NCBI GenBank assembly: GCA_943326015.2
Contig: CALPRQ020000037.1
Coordinates: 1 to 35,515, forward strand
Length of the DNA stretch: 35,515 nucleotides
Direction: 5' to 3'
DNA from: Chitinophaga pinensis
Lineage (GTDB): Bacteria; Pseudomonadota; Gammaproteobacteria; Burkholderiales; Burkholderiaceae_C
Each line of letters starts with the position of its first letter. Position 1 is the first letter of the stretch. The position numbers and the translations under genes were made by a program. Shown one piece after another: positions 1-11,203 of this stretch. The notes beneath the pieces are model-generated. The model searched no databases. It had not been told where the DNA came from and saw only the letters and a list, made by a program, of their open reading frames with translations.

Positions 1-468
1 GGCATCACGATGTGGCCGCAGTTCAAGGGCCGCGACGGCTGTCGCACGCCCATGCCCTGGTCGGCCGACGAGGCCAACGCCGGTTTCAGTCCTGCCAGGC
101 CCTGGCTGCCGGTGCCGGCCGCGCATCTGCCGCTCGCGGTCGATCGGCAGGCCGGCCACGCCGACAGCCTGCTGGCCTATTTCACCCAGCTGCTGCACTG
201 GCGGCGCCAGCAGCCCGCGCTGCTCCACGGCAGCATGCGCTTGCTGCCCTGTGACGAGCAGGTGCTGGCTTATGTCCGCGAGCAGGATGGCCAGCGCCTG
301 CTGTGCGCCTTCAACTTCAGCGAGCACGCGGCCAGCCTGGTGCTGCCGCCCGAATGGACGGCCGCCGAGCCGCTCGGGGGCAGTGGCCTGGCCGGTGCCC
401 GCGTCGAGGGCGGCAGCGTCCATTTCGAGCCCTGGGGCGGCCTCTTCCTGTTGCGCCGGGGGGGCTGA
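1..468 (+). CDS. GH13 alpha-glucosidase-like enzyme, C-terminal part (5' end outside window)
   Basis: The reading frame is open from the first base, so only the last 155 residues are visible. Residues 10-20 read GRDGCRTPMPW, the conserved stretch found after the catalytic barrel region in alpha-glucosidases and oligo-1,6-glucosidases of family GH13. A typical LLHWRRQQPAL segment and a small C-terminal beta domain follow. The catalytic residues lie upstream of the window. It ends 12 bases before glgB and is probably the preceding gene of the same operon, acting on short alpha-glucans released from glycogen or maltodextrin. A trehalose synthase-type GH13 enzyme is an alternative, because the two subfamilies share this motif region. 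The family is secure; the exact substrate is not. Confidence 0.8.
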   Translation, partial: GITMWPQFKGRDGCRTPMPWSADEANAGFSPARPWLPVPAAHLPLAVDRQAGHADSLLAYFTQLLHWRRQQPALLHGSMRLLPCDEQVLAYVREQDGQRLLCAFNFSEHAASLVLPPEWTAAEPLGGSGLAGARVEGGSVHFEPWGGLFLLRRGG

Positions 469-480
469 AAAAAGGTGACC

Positions 481-2670
481 ATGCCCGATCAGAATGATGT
501 CGATCTGTTGCAGCGCGGTTGTCACCCCGACCCCTTCGCCGTCCTCGGCATGCATGGCTCGTCCCTGGGCCTGTGGGTGCGTGCCTTCCTGCCCGGCGTG
601 CAAGGCGTCGATCTGCTGCGCGTCGGCGCCGAGGGTTCGACCGAGCTGGTCGGCACCATGCGGCGCCAGGGCGACAGCGAGCTGTTCGCGTTCTGTTGCA
701 GCGCAACCCAGTCCTTCGACTACCGCCTGCGCTTGTGGCATGGTGCCGGCGAGCCGCGGCAGACCGTCATCGACGATCCCTACCGCTTTGGTCCGCTGCT
801 CGGCGAAACCGATGTCTGGCTGCTGTCCGAGGGCACGCACCGGCGCCCGTTCGAGTGCCTGGGCGCGCATCCGCGCCAGCTGCAGGGCTCGGACGGCGTG
901 GCGTTCGCGGTCTGGGCGCCCCATGCGCGCCGCGTTTCGGTGGTGGGAGACTTCAACCGCTGGGATGGTCGCTGTCACCCGATGCGGCTGCGGCGCGAGT
1001 GCGGGATCTGGGAGCTCTTCATTCCGGGGCTGGGTGTCGGCGCGCTCTACAAGTTCGAGCTGATCGGCGCCGATGGCGAGCTGCTGCTCAAGTCCGACCC
1101 CTACGCGCTGCGTGCCGAGCTCAGGCCGAGGACGGCCAGCGTCGTGCAGGGCTTGCCGCCGCCGCTGCGGCTGGCGCCCGAGCGCGTGGAGGCCAATCGG
1201 CTCGACCGCCCGATCAGCATCTACGAGGTGCACCTGGGCTCCTGGCGCCAGCAGGACGGCTGGCGCTGGCCCGACTACCGCGAGCTCGCCGCCACGCTCG
1301 TGCCCTACGCGAGCGAGATGGGCTTTACCCACATCGAGCTGCTGCCGGTTTCCGAACACCCCTATGACGGCTCCTGGGGTTACCAGCCGGTCGGGCTGTT
1401 CGCGCCGACCGCGCGCCACGGCGCTCCCGAGGATTTCCGGCATTTCGTCGCGGCTGCCCATGCCGCGGGCCTCGGCGTGATCCTCGACTGGGTGCCGGCG
1501 CATTTTCCGACCGACAGCCATGGCCTGGCGCGCTTCGACGGCACGGCGCTCTACGAGTACGCCGATCCGCGCGAGGGCTTTCACCAGGACTGGAATACGC
1601 TGATCTACAACTATGGCCGGCGCGAGGTCGGCAACTACCTGATCGGCAATGCGCTCTACTGGATCGAGCGTTTCGGCGTCGATGGCCTGCGCGTCGACGC
1701 CGTGGCCTCGATGCTCTACCGCGACTACAGCCGCGCCCACGGCCAGTGGCTGCCCAACTGCCATGGCGGGCGCGAGAACCTGGAGGCCGCGGCCTTCCTG
1801 CGCCGGCTCAACCACACGGTCGGCACCGAATGCCCGGGCGCGCTGATGATCGCCGAGGAGTCGACCTCGTATCCGTCCGTCAGCCGTCCACCTGCCGATG
1901 ACCTCCAGGGCGGCGGGCTCGGCTTCCACCAGAAATGGAACATGGGCTGGATGAACGACACGCTGCGCTATTTCGCGCGCGATCCGGTGCACCGCCCGCA
2001 CCACCAGCGCGAACTCACCTTCGGACTGGTCTATGCCTTCAGCGAGAACTTCCTGCTGCCGCTCTCGCACGACGAGGTCGTGCATGGCAAGGGGTCCTTG
2101 CTCGGCAAGATGCCGGGCGATGACTGGCAGCGTTTCGCCGGTCTGCGCAGCCTCTATGGCTATATGTGGGGCTTTCCCGGCAAGAAGCTGCTGTTCATGG
2201 GCGGCGAGCTGGCCCAGCCCGGGGAATGGCGCGACCAGGGCAGTCTGCCCTGGCAGCTGCTCGACGACCCGCGTCACGCGGGCGTGCAGCGCCTGGTGCG
2301 CGACCTCAACCGGGTCTATCGTCACCATTCCGCCCTCCATGCCTGGGACCATGATCCGCGCGGCTTCGAGTGGATCGTGCACGACGACGCCGGCCAGTCG
2401 GTGCTGGGCTGGCTGCGCCGCGACGACTGTGGCCTGGTTGCCGTGGTCTGCAACCTCACCCCGGTGCCGCGCGCGGACTACCGCATCGGCGTGCCCTGCG
2501 CGGGCGCCTGGGAGGAACTGATCAACACCGACGCCGTGGTCTATGGCGGCAGCGGCATGCACTGCGGCGCGGGCTTGACCGAGGCCGTGCCGGCACATGG
2601 CCAGGCGCAGTCGTTGCGCCTGTCGCTGCCGCCGCTGGCCTGCGTGATGCTGCGCCCGCGCCCCCTCTGA
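481..2670 (+). CDS. glgB: 1,4-alpha-glucan branching enzyme GlgB
   Basis: GlgB cuts alpha-1,4 chains and rejoins them as alpha-1,6 branches in glycogen (GH13). The product has 729 residues, close to the 728 of E. coli GlgB. Two N-terminal beta modules (about residues 5-105 and 120-215, the second of CBM48 type) precede the (beta/alpha)8 barrel. The catalytic residues are visible: nucleophile Asp406 in [10 protein letters not shown], acid/base Glu459 in IAEEST and Asp531 in [12 protein letters not shown] chose ATG 481 because AAAGG at 471-475 gives a Shine-Dalgarno site with a 5-base spacer. A GTG at 475 would add two residues but overlaps that site. The gene lies between the GH13 gene and glgX in one tight operon. 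Identification is firm. Confidence 0.96.
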   Translation: MPDQNDVDLLQRGCHPDPFAVLGMHGSSLGLWVRAFLPGVQGVDLLRVGAEGSTELVGTMRRQGDSELFAFCCSATQSFDYRLRLWHGAGEPRQTVIDDPYRFGPLLGETDVWLLSEGTHRRPFECLGAHPRQLQGSDGVAFAVWAPHARRVSVVGDFNRWDGRCHPMRLRRECGIWELFIPGLGVGALYKFELIGADGELLLKSDPYALRAELRPRTASVVQGLPPPLRLAPERVEANRLDRPISIYEVHLGSWRQQDGWRWPDYRELAATLVPYASEMGFTHIELLPVSEHPYDGSWGYQPVGLFAPTARHGAPEDFRHFVAAAHAAGLGVILDWVPAHFPTDSHGLARFDGTALYEYADPREGFHQDWNTLIYNYGRREVGNYLIGNALYWIERFGVDGLRVDAVASMLYRDYSRAHGQWLPNCHGGRENLEAAAFLRRLNHTVGTECPGALMIAEESTSYPSVSRPPADDLQGGGLGFHQKWNMGWMNDTLRYFARDPVHRPHHQRELTFGLVYAFSENFLLPLSHDEVVHGKGSLLGKMPGDDWQRFAGLRSLYGYMWGFPGKKLLFMGGELAQPGEWRDQGSLPWQLLDDPRHAGVQRLVRDLNRVYRHHSALHAWDHDPRGFEWIVHDDAGQSVLGWLRRDDCGLVAVVCNLTPVPRADYRIGVPCAGAWEELINTDAVVYGGSGMHCGAGLTEAVPAHGQAQSLRLSLPPLACVMLRPRPL

Positions 2671-2684
2671 GTCTGGCCGCCATC

Positions 2685-4781
2685 ATGCCCGACCCTTGCG
2701 CTACCCCGAACCGACTCGGCGCCACGCCGCTGGCCGCAGGGGTCGCCTTCGCGCTCGCCGCCCCGAACGCCACGGCGGTCGAGCTCTGTCTCCACGACGA
2801 GGCGGGGCAGCGCGAGCTCGGCCGCCACTGGCTGCGGCGCGACCCGGTCGGCATCTGGCATGTGTTCGTGCCCGGCCTGGCGCTCGGCACCAGCTATGGC
2901 TGGCGCGTGCACGGTCCCTGGGTCCCCGAGCAGGGGTTGCGCTTCAATCCGCACAAGCTGCTGCTCGATCCCTATGCGCGCGAGGTGGTCGGTCGCTACG
3001 ACGGCAGCGATGTCCATCTCGGCCATGTCCCGGGCCTGCCGGCGCTGCGCGACAGCCGCAACAACGCGGCCGGTGCGCTCAAGGCGCGCGTGGTCGCCGA
3101 CCTGCCACCGCTGCGCCAGCCCAGACCGCGGGTCGATCCGGCCCGGCGCGTGCTCTATGAGCTGCACCTCAAGTCCTTCACGATGCGCCATCCGGGCCTG
3201 CCCGAGGCGCTGCGCGGCCGCTACGAGGGGATGGCCCAGCCGGTGGTGATCGAGCACCTGCGCCGCCTCGGCGTGACCAGCGTCAGCCTGATGCCGCTGG
3301 CGCAACGCGCCGACGAGGCGCGCCTGCTCGCGGCCGGACTCGGCAACCACTGGGGCTACAACACGATCGCCTGGGCCGCGCCCGACACCCGCTACGCGCG
3401 CGATCCGCTGCGCGTGCGCGAGGAGTTCCGCGTCATGGTCGAGGCGCTGCACGAGGCTGGTCTCGAGGTCTTGCTCGATGTCGTCTTCAACCACTCGGCC
3501 GAATCCGATGCCCAGGGCCCGACGCTGTCGCTGCGCGGCATCGACAACCGGCTCTACTACGCGAGCCCGCGCCACGATCCCGGCCAGTACCAGAACTGGG
3601 CCGGCTGCGGCAATATGCTCGATCTGAACCAGCCGCTCGTGCTGCGCCTGGTGATGGACAGCCTGCGGCGCTGGGTCGAGGATTTCGGCATCGATGGTTT
3701 CCGCTTCGATCTCGCTCCAGCGCTCGGGCGCGATGCCGGCGCCGAGCACCGCTTCCAGCCCTGCGCGCCGCTGTTCATGGCGCTGGCGCAGGACCCGCTG
3801 CTGCGCGACCGCCTGCTGATCGCCGAGCCCTGGGACCTGGGGCCGGACGGCTACCAGCTCGGCCAGTTTCCGGCTGGCTGGCTGGAATGGAACGACCTGT
3901 TCCGCGACACGCAGCGCAGCGTCTGGCTGCACGGCCATGGCAGCCCGGGCCGCTGGGCGCAGGCGCTGGCGGGGTCGAGCGCGGTGTTCGCGGGCCGGCC
4001 GGCGCACAGCAGCGTCAACTTCGTGACCGCGCACGACGGCTTCACGCTGCAGGATCTGGTGAGCTACCAGCACCGGCACAACCAGGCCAATGGCGAGGAC
4101 AACCGCGACGGCCAGGCGCACAACCTGAGCCACAACCATGGCGCCGAAGGCCCGTCGGCCGATGTCGCGCTGAGCGAGCGCCGACGCCAGAGCCAGCGCG
4201 CCTTGCTGACCTGCACGCTGCTGTCGCTGGGCACGCCGATGCTGCTCGCGGGCGACGAGCTCGGCCACAGCCAGCAGGGCAACAACAATGCCTACTGCCA
4301 GGACAACGAGCTGAGCTGGATCGACTGGGACCGGGCGGACGCCGCGCTCTCGGCCTATGTCGGCGGCGTGATCGCGTTGCGCCATGAGCTGCCCGCGCTG
4401 CAAGCCGGCGACTGGTGGCGGGTACCGGCGCAGGCCATGGACGCAGCGCCTGGCGCAGTGGCCGCGCACTGGCTCACGCCCGAGGGCCAGCCCTTGAGTG
4501 CGCGCGACTGGCAGCGCGAGCAGCCGATGCCGATGGCGATCTGGCTTGAGCCGCCCGGCCCGGTCGATCAGGCCTGCCTGTGGTTGTTCAACCCCGGCCG
4601 CGAGCCCGTCAGCTTTGCCCTGCCGCCCGGCCGCTGGATGCGCCGCCTCGACAGTCATGACGGCAGCCTTGAGCCCGTGGCGTTCGAGCGCCAGATCCGG
4701 CTTTGCCCGCGTTCGATCGCCCTCGCGACCGTCGCGCCGCCAGAACAGATTCCGATTCAGACCAGGAGAACCCCATCATGA
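2685..4781 (+). CDS. glgX: Glycogen debranching enzyme GlgX
   Basis: GlgX hydrolyses the alpha-1,6 branch points of limit dextrins left by glycogen phosphorylase (GH13, isoamylase type). The 698-residue protein begins with a CBM48-like domain (about residues 8-110) and carries the barrel motifs with Asp342 (DGFRFDLA), Glu381 (IAEPWD) and Asp451 (TAHDGFTL). The segment after Asp451, NGEDNRDG, is characteristic of GlgX. E. coli GlgX has 657 residues. The frame is open further upstream inside glgB, but homology begins at ATG 2685, 14 bases after the glgB stop. No strong ribosome binding site is visible, so translational coupling to glgB is likely. The stop overlaps the glgC start as ATGA. Confidence 0.95.
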   Translation: MPDPCATPNRLGATPLAAGVAFALAAPNATAVELCLHDEAGQRELGRHWLRRDPVGIWHVFVPGLALGTSYGWRVHGPWVPEQGLRFNPHKLLLDPYAREVVGRYDGSDVHLGHVPGLPALRDSRNNAAGALKARVVADLPPLRQPRPRVDPARRVLYELHLKSFTMRHPGLPEALRGRYEGMAQPVVIEHLRRLGVTSVSLMPLAQRADEARLLAAGLGNHWGYNTIAWAAPDTRYARDPLRVREEFRVMVEALHEAGLEVLLDVVFNHSAESDAQGPTLSLRGIDNRLYYASPRHDPGQYQNWAGCGNMLDLNQPLVLRLVMDSLRRWVEDFGIDGFRFDLAPALGRDAGAEHRFQPCAPLFMALAQDPLLRDRLLIAEPWDLGPDGYQLGQFPAGWLEWNDLFRDTQRSVWLHGHGSPGRWAQALAGSSAVFAGRPAHSSVNFVTAHDGFTLQDLVSYQHRHNQANGEDNRDGQAHNLSHNHGAEGPSADVALSERRRQSQRALLTCTLLSLGTPMLLAGDELGHSQQGNNNAYCQDNELSWIDWDRADAALSAYVGGVIALRHELPALQAGDWWRVPAQAMDAAPGAVAAHWLTPEGQPLSARDWQREQPMPMAIWLEPPGPVDQACLWLFNPGREPVSFALPPGRWMRRLDSHDGSLEPVAFERQIRLCPRSIALATVAPPEQIPIQTRRTPS

Positions 4782-6082
4782 CCCCCCCCGGCCGCGCCTC
4801 AGCGTCGCCCACCGACCGCCACCTTCAGCCCCATATGCTCGCGCGCCGCAGCATCGCGCTCGTCCTCGCGGGCGGGCGTGGCTCCCGCCTCAAGCAGCTG
4901 ACCGATCGGCGTGCCAAGCCCGCGGTGTATTTCGGCGGCAAGTTCCGGATCATCGACTTCGCGCTCTCGAACTGCGTCAACTCCGGCATCCGCCGCATCG
5001 GCGTCATCACCCAGTACAAGTCGCATTCGCTGCTGCGCCACCTCCAGCGCGGCTGGAGCTTCCTGCGCGCCGAGCTCAACGAGATGGTCGATCTGCTGCC
5101 CGCGCAGCAGCGCGTCAATGACGAACACTGGTACCGGGGCACGGCCGACGCGATCTACCAGAACCTCGACATCGTCCAGTCGAGCAAGCCCGACCATGTG
5201 GTGGTGCTCGCGGGCGACCATATCTACAAGATGGACTATTCGCTGATGCTGCAGGATCATGTGGCCAGCGGTGCCGGCTGCACGGTCGGCTGCATCGAGG
5301 TGCCGCGCAGCGAGGCGAGCGCCTTCGGCGTGATGGCGGTCGATGGCGAGCGTCGCATCACCGATTTCGTCGAGAAGCCGGCCGATCCGCCCGCGATGCC
5401 CGGCAACGAGTCGGTCTCGCTCGCCAGCATGGGCATCTACATCTTCAATGCCGAGTACCTCTACCGCTTGCTCGACGAGGACCTGCGCGATCCGCTGTCC
5501 AGCCACGATTTTGGCAAGGACGTGATTCCGCGCGTGGTGCAGGAGGGGCGCGCGCTGGCGCATCCGTTCTCGATGTCCTGTGTCTGCAGCCACGAGGACG
5601 CGGTGCCGTACTGGCGCGACGTCGGCACGCTCGACTCGTTCTGGGAGGCCAACCTCGACCTCGCGGCCGTCATGCCGCAGCTCGACATCTACGACACGCA
5701 GTGGCCGATCTGGACCAGCCAGCGCCAGCTGCCACCGGCCAAGTTCGTGCAGGATGTCGAGGGCCGCTCGGGCGTCACGATCAACACCATGGTCTCGGGC
5801 GGCTGCATCGTCTCGGGATCGGCGGTCAGCAATTCGGTGCTGTTCTCGAACGTGCGCGTGCATTCCTTCTGCACCATCGACCAGGCGGTCCTGCTGCCCG
5901 AGGTCAGCGTCGGGCGCGAATGCCGGCTCAGCCGGGTGATCGTCGATCGCGGCTGCCAGCTGCCCGACGGGCTGGTGATCGGCGAGGACGCCGAACTCGA
6001 TGCGCGGCGCTTCGAGCGCACCGACAGCGGCGTGGTGCTGGTGACGCGCCCGATGCTCGAGCGTCTGGCCGAGTCGAGCTGA
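4778..6082 (+). CDS. glgC: Glucose-1-phosphate adenylyltransferase GlgC (ADP-glucose pyrophosphorylase)
   Basis: GlgC makes ADP-glucose from ATP and glucose-1-phosphate, the committed step of glycogen synthesis. The protein has 434 residues, against 431 in E. coli. Visible family motifs are [14 protein letters not shown] with the following KPAVYFGGK (nucleotide-binding loop), [19 protein letters not shown] and the glucose-1-phosphate site around [11 protein letters not shown]-terminal left-handed beta-helix region (about residues 300-430) contains the usual hexapeptide-like repeats. ATG 4778 is preceded by AGGAG at 4764-4768 with good spacing and overlaps the glgX stop by 4 bases. The enzyme is probably allosterically controlled like other proteobacterial GlgC proteins, but effector choice cannot be read from the sequence. 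glgA follows 11 bases later. Confidence 0.96.
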   Translation: MTPPGRASASPTDRHLQPHMLARRSIALVLAGGRGSRLKQLTDRRAKPAVYFGGKFRIIDFALSNCVNSGIRRIGVITQYKSHSLLRHLQRGWSFLRAELNEMVDLLPAQQRVNDEHWYRGTADAIYQNLDIVQSSKPDHVVVLAGDHIYKMDYSLMLQDHVASGAGCTVGCIEVPRSEASAFGVMAVDGERRITDFVEKPADPPAMPGNESVSLASMGIYIFNAEYLYRLLDEDLRDPLSSHDFGKDVIPRVVQEGRALAHPFSMSCVCSHEDAVPYWRDVGTLDSFWEANLDLAAVMPQLDIYDTQWPIWTSQRQLPPAKFVQDVEGRSGVTINTMVSGGCIVSGSAVSNSVLFSNVRVHSFCTIDQAVLLPEVSVGRECRLSRVIVDRGCQLPDGLVIGEDAELDARRFERTDSGVVLVTRPMLERLAESS

Positions 6083-6093
6083 AGGGCGCGCCG

Positions 6094-7566
6094 ATGTCCG
6101 AGCTCAAGATCCTCCAGGTCAGCGCCGAGTATTTCCCGCTGATCAAGACCGGCGGCCTGGCCGATGTCACTGGCGCCTTGCCGGGCGCCTTGCGCGCGCT
6201 CGGCTGCGAGGCGCGGCCGCTGCTGCCGGGCTTCGCCGCCGTGCTCGACGGGCTGCAAGACCCGGTCGAGGTCGGCCGTTGCGACCTGCCCTGGGGCCGC
6301 TGGGTGCGCGTGCTGCGCGGCCAGCTCCCCGACCCGGAGGGCGGGGCCGGGCACACGACCGCCTACGTGATCGACTCGGTCGCGCTCTACCAGCGTCCGG
6401 GCGGGCCCTACGAGACGCCCGAGCGCCAGCCGCATCCGGACAACCACCAGCGCTTCGCCGCGCTGGCCTGGGTCGCCGTCGCGCTCGCGCATGGGCTCGA
6501 CGCCGACTGGCGGCCCGATCTGGTGCATGGCCACGACTGGCATGCCGGCCTGGTGCCGGCCTGCCTCAAGGCCGCGGGACCGCCTTTCGTGCCCAGCGTC
6601 TTCACGGTCCACAACCTGGCCTACCAGGGCCTGTTCGCGCGTGCCGATTTCGACGGCCTGGGCCTGCCCTGGCACTGGTTCCAGCCCGATGGTGTCGAGT
6701 TCCATGGCCAGCTGTCCTTCATGAAGGCCGGCCTGCATTACGCCGACCGTCTGACCACGGTCAGCCCGAGCTATGCGCGCGAGATCCAGACGGCCGAATT
6801 TGGCTGCGGTTTCGAGGGTCTGCTGCGGCACCGCCACGCCGCGCTGCGCGGCATCCTCAATGGCATCGATGAGCGCGTCTGGCACCCCGGGCGCGACCGA
6901 CATCTGGCCGCCCACTACGGCGCCGACAGCCTGGAGCGCCGCGCGCTCAACAAGGCCGCGCTGCAGGCCGAGAGCGGCTTGCAGGTCTGTCCGGAGCGGC
7001 CGCTGTTCACGGTCGTGAGCCGCCTGACCGAGCAGAAGGGCCTGCCGCTGGTGCTGCAGGCCTGCGACCTGCTGGTCGAGCAGGGCGCGCAGCTGCTCGT
7101 GCTCGGCAGCGGCGACGCCGGGCTCGAGTCCGCCTTCCGTCTCAAGGCGCTGCAGCACCCGGGCCAGATCGCCGTGCGGCTGGGCTATGACGAGGCGCTG
7201 TCGCACCGCATCTTCGGTGGTGGCGACGTCATCCTGGTGCCGTCGCGCTTCGAGCCCTGCGGCCTGACCCAGCTCTATGGCCTGGCCTATGGCTGCGTGC
7301 CGCTGGTGCGGCGCGTCGGTGGCCTGGCCGACACGGTCACCGACACCGACCTGCTGAGCCTGGTCGATGGCAGCGCGACCGGCGTGGTGTTCGAGCGTAT
7401 GGAGCGCGGCGACTTCGAGTACGCGCTGCGTCGCATGCTCGCGCTCTACCGCCGTCCCCAGGACTGGCGCCAGGTGCAGCGCACCGGCATGGCCCGGCCG
7501 CTGCACTGGAGCGATGCCGCCGCCAGCTACCTGACCCTCTATCGCGAGCTGCTGGGCCGGTGCTGA
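6094..7566 (+). CDS. glgA: Glycogen synthase GlgA
   Basis: GlgA is an ADP-glucose:alpha-1,4-glucan glucosyltransferase (GT5) that elongates glycogen. The protein has 490 residues; E. coli GlgA has 477. The N-terminal KTGGLADV motif (Lys18-Gly21) binds ADP-glucose. The C-terminal catalytic block [17 protein letters not shown] contains Glu387, matching the conserved GT-B glutamate. ATG 6094 is preceded by GAAGGG at 6081-6086 and lies 11 bases after the glgC stop; the frame extends upstream only as a shadow of glgC. It is the last gene before two tandem terminators, so the synthesis genes form one transcription unit separate from glgP. Identification is firm. Confidence 0.96.
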   Translation: MSELKILQVSAEYFPLIKTGGLADVTGALPGALRALGCEARPLLPGFAAVLDGLQDPVEVGRCDLPWGRWVRVLRGQLPDPEGGAGHTTAYVIDSVALYQRPGGPYETPERQPHPDNHQRFAALAWVAVALAHGLDADWRPDLVHGHDWHAGLVPACLKAAGPPFVPSVFTVHNLAYQGLFARADFDGLGLPWHWFQPDGVEFHGQLSFMKAGLHYADRLTTVSPSYAREIQTAEFGCGFEGLLRHRHAALRGILNGIDERVWHPGRDRHLAAHYGADSLERRALNKAALQAESGLQVCPERPLFTVVSRLTEQKGLPLVLQACDLLVEQGAQLLVLGSGDAGLESAFRLKALQHPGQIAVRLGYDEALSHRIFGGGDVILVPSRFEPCGLTQLYGLAYGCVPLVRRVGGLADTVTDTDLLSLVDGSATGVVFERMERGDFEYALRRMLALYRRPQDWRQVQRTGMARPLHWSDAAASYLTLYRELLGRC

Positions 7567-7585
7567 CGGCACGCATGCCGTTTTT
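7567..7585 (+). terminator. Intrinsic terminator 1 after glgA
   Basis: A 5-bp stem CGGCA/TGCCG (7567-7571 with 7576-7580) closes a 4-base loop and is followed by TTTTT at 7581-7585. It starts directly after the glgA stop codon. The stem is short, so it may work only together with the second hairpin. Confidence 0.6.
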
Positions 7586-7595
7586 CGACCGTTTC

Positions 7596-7619
7596 CCGGC
7601 CGGTTCACGCCGGTTTTTT
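7596..7619 (+). terminator. Intrinsic terminator 2 after glgA
   Basis: Stem CCGGC/GCCGG (7596-7600 with 7609-7613) with an 8-base loop is followed by six T at 7614-7619. It has the layout of a rho-independent terminator and backs up the hairpin just upstream, separating glgBXCA from glgP. Confidence 0.75.
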
Positions 7620-7630
7620 CTTCCTCATTT

Positions 7631-7653
7631 CCCGGGTCCCGAGCGGACCCGGG
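7631..7653 (+). promoter_or_regulatory. Perfect 9-bp hairpin in the glgP leader
   Basis: CCCGGGTCC (7631-7639) pairs perfectly with GGACCCGGG (7645-7653) around a 5-base loop. The right arm ends 10 bases before the glgP ATG (7664), and the only purine-rich ribosome-binding-like sequence (GGGTG, 7651-7655) overlaps it. There is no T-run, so it is not a standard terminator. It could mask the ribosome binding site, stabilise the mRNA end left after processing, or be a protein-binding palindrome. Confidence 0.55.
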
Positions 7654-7663
7654 TGTCTTGCTC

Positions 7664-10123
7664 ATGACCGCTCCCATTCCCTTTCATTACGATCCTCCCG
7701 CCAATGACCTGGCCTCGCTGCGCGCCGCGATCGCCAACCATCTGGTGTTCTCGATCGGCAAGGACCCCTCGTCGGCCCGGTCCGAGGACTGGCTCCATGC
7801 CGCGGCCCATGCGGTGCGCGACCGCCTGGTCGAGCGCTGGATACGCACCACGCACGGGCAGTACGACCAGGACGTCAAGCGCGTCTACTACCTCTCGATG
7901 GAATTCCTGATGGGCCGCGCCTTCGACAACGCGCTGCTCGCGCTCGAACTGCGCGAGCCGCTGCGCGAGGCGCTGGCCGGATTCGGTGTCGAGATCGACC
8001 TGCTCGCGGCGCTCGAACCCGATGCGGCGCTTGGCAATGGTGGCCTCGGACGCCTGGCCGCCTGCTTCCTCGACTCGATGGCCACGCTCGGCATCCCGGG
8101 CTATGGCTACGGCATCCGCTATGACTACGGCATGTTCCGCCAGAACATTGTCGACGGCCAGCAGGTCGAGGTGCCCGACTACTGGCTCAAGCATGGCAAT
8201 CCCTGGGAGTTCCCGCGTCCCGAGGTCAGCTACCGGGTGCAGTTCGGTGGCCGCATCCAGGAGCAGGATGGTCGCCTGCAATGGGTCGAGACCCAGGATG
8301 TGCAAGCCACGGCCTACGACACGATCGTGCCGGGCTACGGCACCGTGGCGACCAACACGCTGCGCCTGTGGTCGGCCAAGGCGAGCGATGAGATCGATCT
8401 CGGTGCTTTCAACCGGGGCAACTATTTCGCCGCCGTCGAGGGCAAGAACCATTCCGAGAACGTCTCGCGCGTGCTCTACCCGGATGACTCGACGCCTTCC
8501 GGGCGCGAGCTGCGGCTGCGCCAGGAGCATTTCTTCGTCAGCGCGAGCGTGCAGGACCTGCTGCGCCGCTATGTCAAGACGCACGCCGATTTCGAGCAGC
8601 TGCCCGAGAAGGTCAGCATCCACCTCAACGACACGCACCCGGTGCTCGCGATTCCCGAGCTGATGCGACTGCTGCTCGACGAGCACGGGCTGCCCTGGGA
8701 CCAGGCCTGGCGCCTGTGCCGCGGCGTGTTCTCTTACACCAACCACACGCTGATGCACGAGGCGCTCGAGACCTGGCCGCTCGAAATGATGGGCCGCGTG
8801 CTGCCGCGCCATCTGCGCATCATCTTCGAGATCAACAGCCGCTTCCTGCACGAGCTCACGCAGCAGCGCGGCCACGATGGCGAGCTCATGCGCCGCGTCT
8901 CGCTGATCGACGAGGCCGGCGAGCGCCGCGTGCGCATGGCCTACCTCGCGGTTGTCACCAGCCACTCGGTCAACGGCGTCTCGGCGCTGCACAGCGAGCT
9001 GATGCAGCGCTCGATCTTTGCCGAGTTCGCCGCGCTCTGGCCCGAGCGCTTCAACAACAAGACCAACGGCATTACGCCGCGGCGCTGGCTGGCGCAGGCC
9101 AATCCGGCGCTGGCCGCACTGCTCGATGAGCGCCTGGGTCGGGGCTGGCGGCGCGACCTCGGCGAGCTCGCGCGCCTGCGCCCGCTGTTCGACGAGCCGG
9201 CCTTCCGCACCGCTTTCGCGGCGGCCAAGCAGGCCAACAAGCAGCGCCTGGCGCACTGGCTCGACAGCCAGATGGGGCTTGAGGTCTCGACCGACGCGCT
9301 GTTCGATGTCCAGGTCAAGCGCATGCACGAGTACAAGCGCCAGCTGCTCAACCTGCTGCATGTGGTCACGCGCTATCTGCGCCTGCTCGACGACCCGGCC
9401 GCGGTCACGGTGCCGCGCGTCGTCCTGTTCGCCGGCAAGGCCGCGTCGGCGTATAAGGTCGCCAAGCTGATCATCCGCCTGATCAACGACGTGGCGGCGA
9501 CCGTCAACGCCGATCCGCGCATCGGCGACAAGCTCAAGGTGGTGTTCGTGCCGAACTACAGCGTGAGCCTGGCCGAGCTCATCATTCCGGCGGCCGACCT
9601 GTCCGAGCAGATCTCGACCGCCGGCACCGAGGCCTCGGGCACGGGCAACATGAAGTTCGCGCTCAACGGCGCGCTGACCATCGGCACGCTCGACGGCGCC
9701 AACGTCGAGATCCTGGAGCAGGTCGGTGCCGACAACATCTTCATCTTCGGCCACACCACGCCCGAGGTCCAGGCGCTGCGCGGCGCGGGTTACCAGCCAC
9801 GCGACTGGCTGGATCGCAGCCCCGAGCTCAGGCGCGTGCTGGAAGCGATCCGCGACGGGCGCTTCAGTCCGGGCGAGCCCAGCCGCTACCAGGCCATCTA
9901 CGACCTGCTGGTGAACTGGGGCGACCACTACCTGCTGCTGGCCGACTACGAGTCGTATCTCGCGGCGCAGGAGCGGGTCGATCGCGCCTACGAGGACCGC
10001 GAGCGCTGGCTGCGCATGGCGATGGCCAACGTCGCCGGCATGGGGCCGTTCTCGTCCGATCGCACCATCGCCGAGTACGCTCGCGAGATCTGGCGCTGCG
10101 AGCCGGTGCAACTGCCGCACTGA
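7664..10123 (+). CDS. glgP: Glycogen/maltodextrin phosphorylase
   Basis: GlgP is a pyridoxal-phosphate enzyme (GT35) that releases glucose-1-phosphate from alpha-1,4-glucan ends. The protein has 819 residues, in the normal range for GlgP/MalP. Conserved stretches include [27 protein letters not shown], the phosphate site around [10 protein letters not shown] and the cofactor segment [14 protein letters not shown], in which Lys664 should carry PLP. I chose ATG 7664 over a TTG two codons upstream. The start lies behind a 9-bp hairpin and two terminators, so expression probably differs from glgBXCA. glk follows after 36 bases, and that gap holds a small GCCCC/GGGGC hairpin (10130-10142). Glycogen and maltodextrin phosphorylases cannot be separated here; context favours glycogen. 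Confidence 0.95.
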   Translation: MTAPIPFHYDPPANDLASLRAAIANHLVFSIGKDPSSARSEDWLHAAAHAVRDRLVERWIRTTHGQYDQDVKRVYYLSMEFLMGRAFDNALLALELREPLREALAGFGVEIDLLAALEPDAALGNGGLGRLAACFLDSMATLGIPGYGYGIRYDYGMFRQNIVDGQQVEVPDYWLKHGNPWEFPRPEVSYRVQFGGRIQEQDGRLQWVETQDVQATAYDTIVPGYGTVATNTLRLWSAKASDEIDLGAFNRGNYFAAVEGKNHSENVSRVLYPDDSTPSGRELRLRQEHFFVSASVQDLLRRYVKTHADFEQLPEKVSIHLNDTHPVLAIPELMRLLLDEHGLPWDQAWRLCRGVFSYTNHTLMHEALETWPLEMMGRVLPRHLRIIFEINSRFLHELTQQRGHDGELMRRVSLIDEAGERRVRMAYLAVVTSHSVNGVSALHSELMQRSIFAEFAALWPERFNNKTNGITPRRWLAQANPALAALLDERLGRGWRRDLGELARLRPLFDEPAFRTAFAAAKQANKQRLAHWLDSQMGLEVSTDALFDVQVKRMHEYKRQLLNLLHVVTRYLRLLDDPAAVTVPRVVLFAGKAASAYKVAKLIIRLINDVAATVNADPRIGDKLKVVFVPNYSVSLAELIIPAADLSEQISTAGTEASGTGNMKFALNGALTIGTLDGANVEILEQVGADNIFIFGHTTPEVQALRGAGYQPRDWLDRSPELRRVLEAIRDGRFSPGEPSRYQAIYDLLVNWGDHYLLLADYESYLAAQERVDRAYEDRERWLRMAMANVAGMGPFSSDRTIAEYAREIWRCEPVQLPH

Positions 10124-10159
10124 TCCGCTGCCCCGCCGGGGCGACCGAGGTAGCCTGAC

Positions 10160-11158
10160 ATGGAAAACCTGAAATCCTCCCACGCTGGTGCCAATGTGCC
10201 AGCGCCGCGCCTGCTGGCCGACGTCGGCGGCACCCATGCCCGCTTTGCCTGGCAAGCCGCCGCCGGTGCGCCGATCGAGGACCCGATCACCCTGCCTTGC
10301 GCCGAATACCAGACGCTGGAAGCCGCGATCCGCGCCTATCTCGACCGCATCGAGCGTCCCGGGCCACGTGTCGGCGCGATTGCGATCGCCAATCCGGTGC
10401 ATGGCGACCGCATCCAGATGACGAACCACCACTGGTCGTTCTCGATCAGTGCGCTGCGCCAGGCGCTGGGCTTTGCGCGGCTGGAGCTGCTCAACGACTT
10501 CACCGCGCTCGCGCTGGCCTTGCCGGACCTGCCGTCGGAGCAGCTGTTCCAGGTCGGCGGCGGCTGCGCGCTGCCTGGCAGCGCCATCGGCCTGCTCGGT
10601 CCTGGCACCGGTCTAGGCGTGTCGGGCTTGCTACCCGACGGTTGCGGCGGCTGGATTCCGCTGCAAGGCGAGGGCGGCCATGTCAGCCTGGCGCCGGTGA
10701 CGCCGCGCGAACAACTGGTGGTCGACTATCTGATCCAGCGCTACGGCCATGCCTCGGCCGAACGCGCGGTCAGCGGCATGGGGCTGGTCGACATCCTGCG
10801 CGCGCTGTGTCTGGCCGACGGCGTGCTGCCGCCCGAGGGCTGGGGGCCGGCCCAGGTCAGCGCCGCGGCCTTGTCTGGTCAGGATGCGCGCTGCTCGGAG
10901 GCGCTCGCCATGCTGTGCGCCTTGCTGGGTTCGGTGGCTGGCAATCTCGCGCTCACGCTGGGCGCCAAGGGTGGCGTCTACATTGGCGGCGGCATCGTGC
11001 CTCGGCTGGGCGAGTGGTTCGCCCGCTCACCGTTCCGGGCCCGTTTCGAGGCCAAGGGCCGCTTCCAGTCCTACCTGGCCGAGATCCCGGTCTGGGTCAT
11101 CAACGCGAGCCAGTCGCCGGCGCTGGCAGGGGTGGCCAAGGCGCTGGATCAAGCCTGA
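10160..11158 (+). CDS. glk: Glucokinase (Glk family)
   Basis: Glucokinase phosphorylates glucose with ATP to glucose-6-phosphate. The 332-residue protein belongs to the E. coli-type Glk family rather than ROK. The N-terminal phosphate-binding loop reads LLADVGGTHARFA (residues 18-30), followed by the sugar-site segment ELLNDFTALALALP, the adenosine-site LLGPGTGLGVSGL and the conserved GEGGHVSLAP block. The N terminus is about 15 residues longer than in E. coli Glk (321 residues). GAGG at 10147-10150 lies 9 bases before ATG 10160. Position after glgP fits a role in trapping glucose freed by debranching and alpha-glucosidase action. It is convergent with the tRNA-Thr gene. Confidence 0.93.
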   Translation: MENLKSSHAGANVPAPRLLADVGGTHARFAWQAAAGAPIEDPITLPCAEYQTLEAAIRAYLDRIERPGPRVGAIAIANPVHGDRIQMTNHHWSFSISALRQALGFARLELLNDFTALALALPDLPSEQLFQVGGGCALPGSAIGLLGPGTGLGVSGLLPDGCGGWIPLQGEGGHVSLAPVTPREQLVVDYLIQRYGHASAERAVSGMGLVDILRALCLADGVLPPEGWGPAQVSAAALSGQDARCSEALAMLCALLGSVAGNLALTLGAKGGVYIGGGIVPRLGEWFARSPFRARFEAKGRFQSYLAEIPVWVINASQSPALAGVAKALDQA

Positions 11159-11203
11159 TTGTCAGCTTTGTGCCGTACGAGATACAGAGTGATGCCAGAA
11201 ACG

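Noticed and set aside
7625-10432. A very long open frame on the minus strand across glgP and glk, and similar ones opposite glgX, glgC-glgA, pepN (plus strand), nirN and norD
   Set aside because: They mirror strongly supported genes and arise because GC-rich third positions make stop codons rare in the matching antisense frame. Their translations show no recognisable domains and have repetitive, Arg/Ala/Gln-rich composition.
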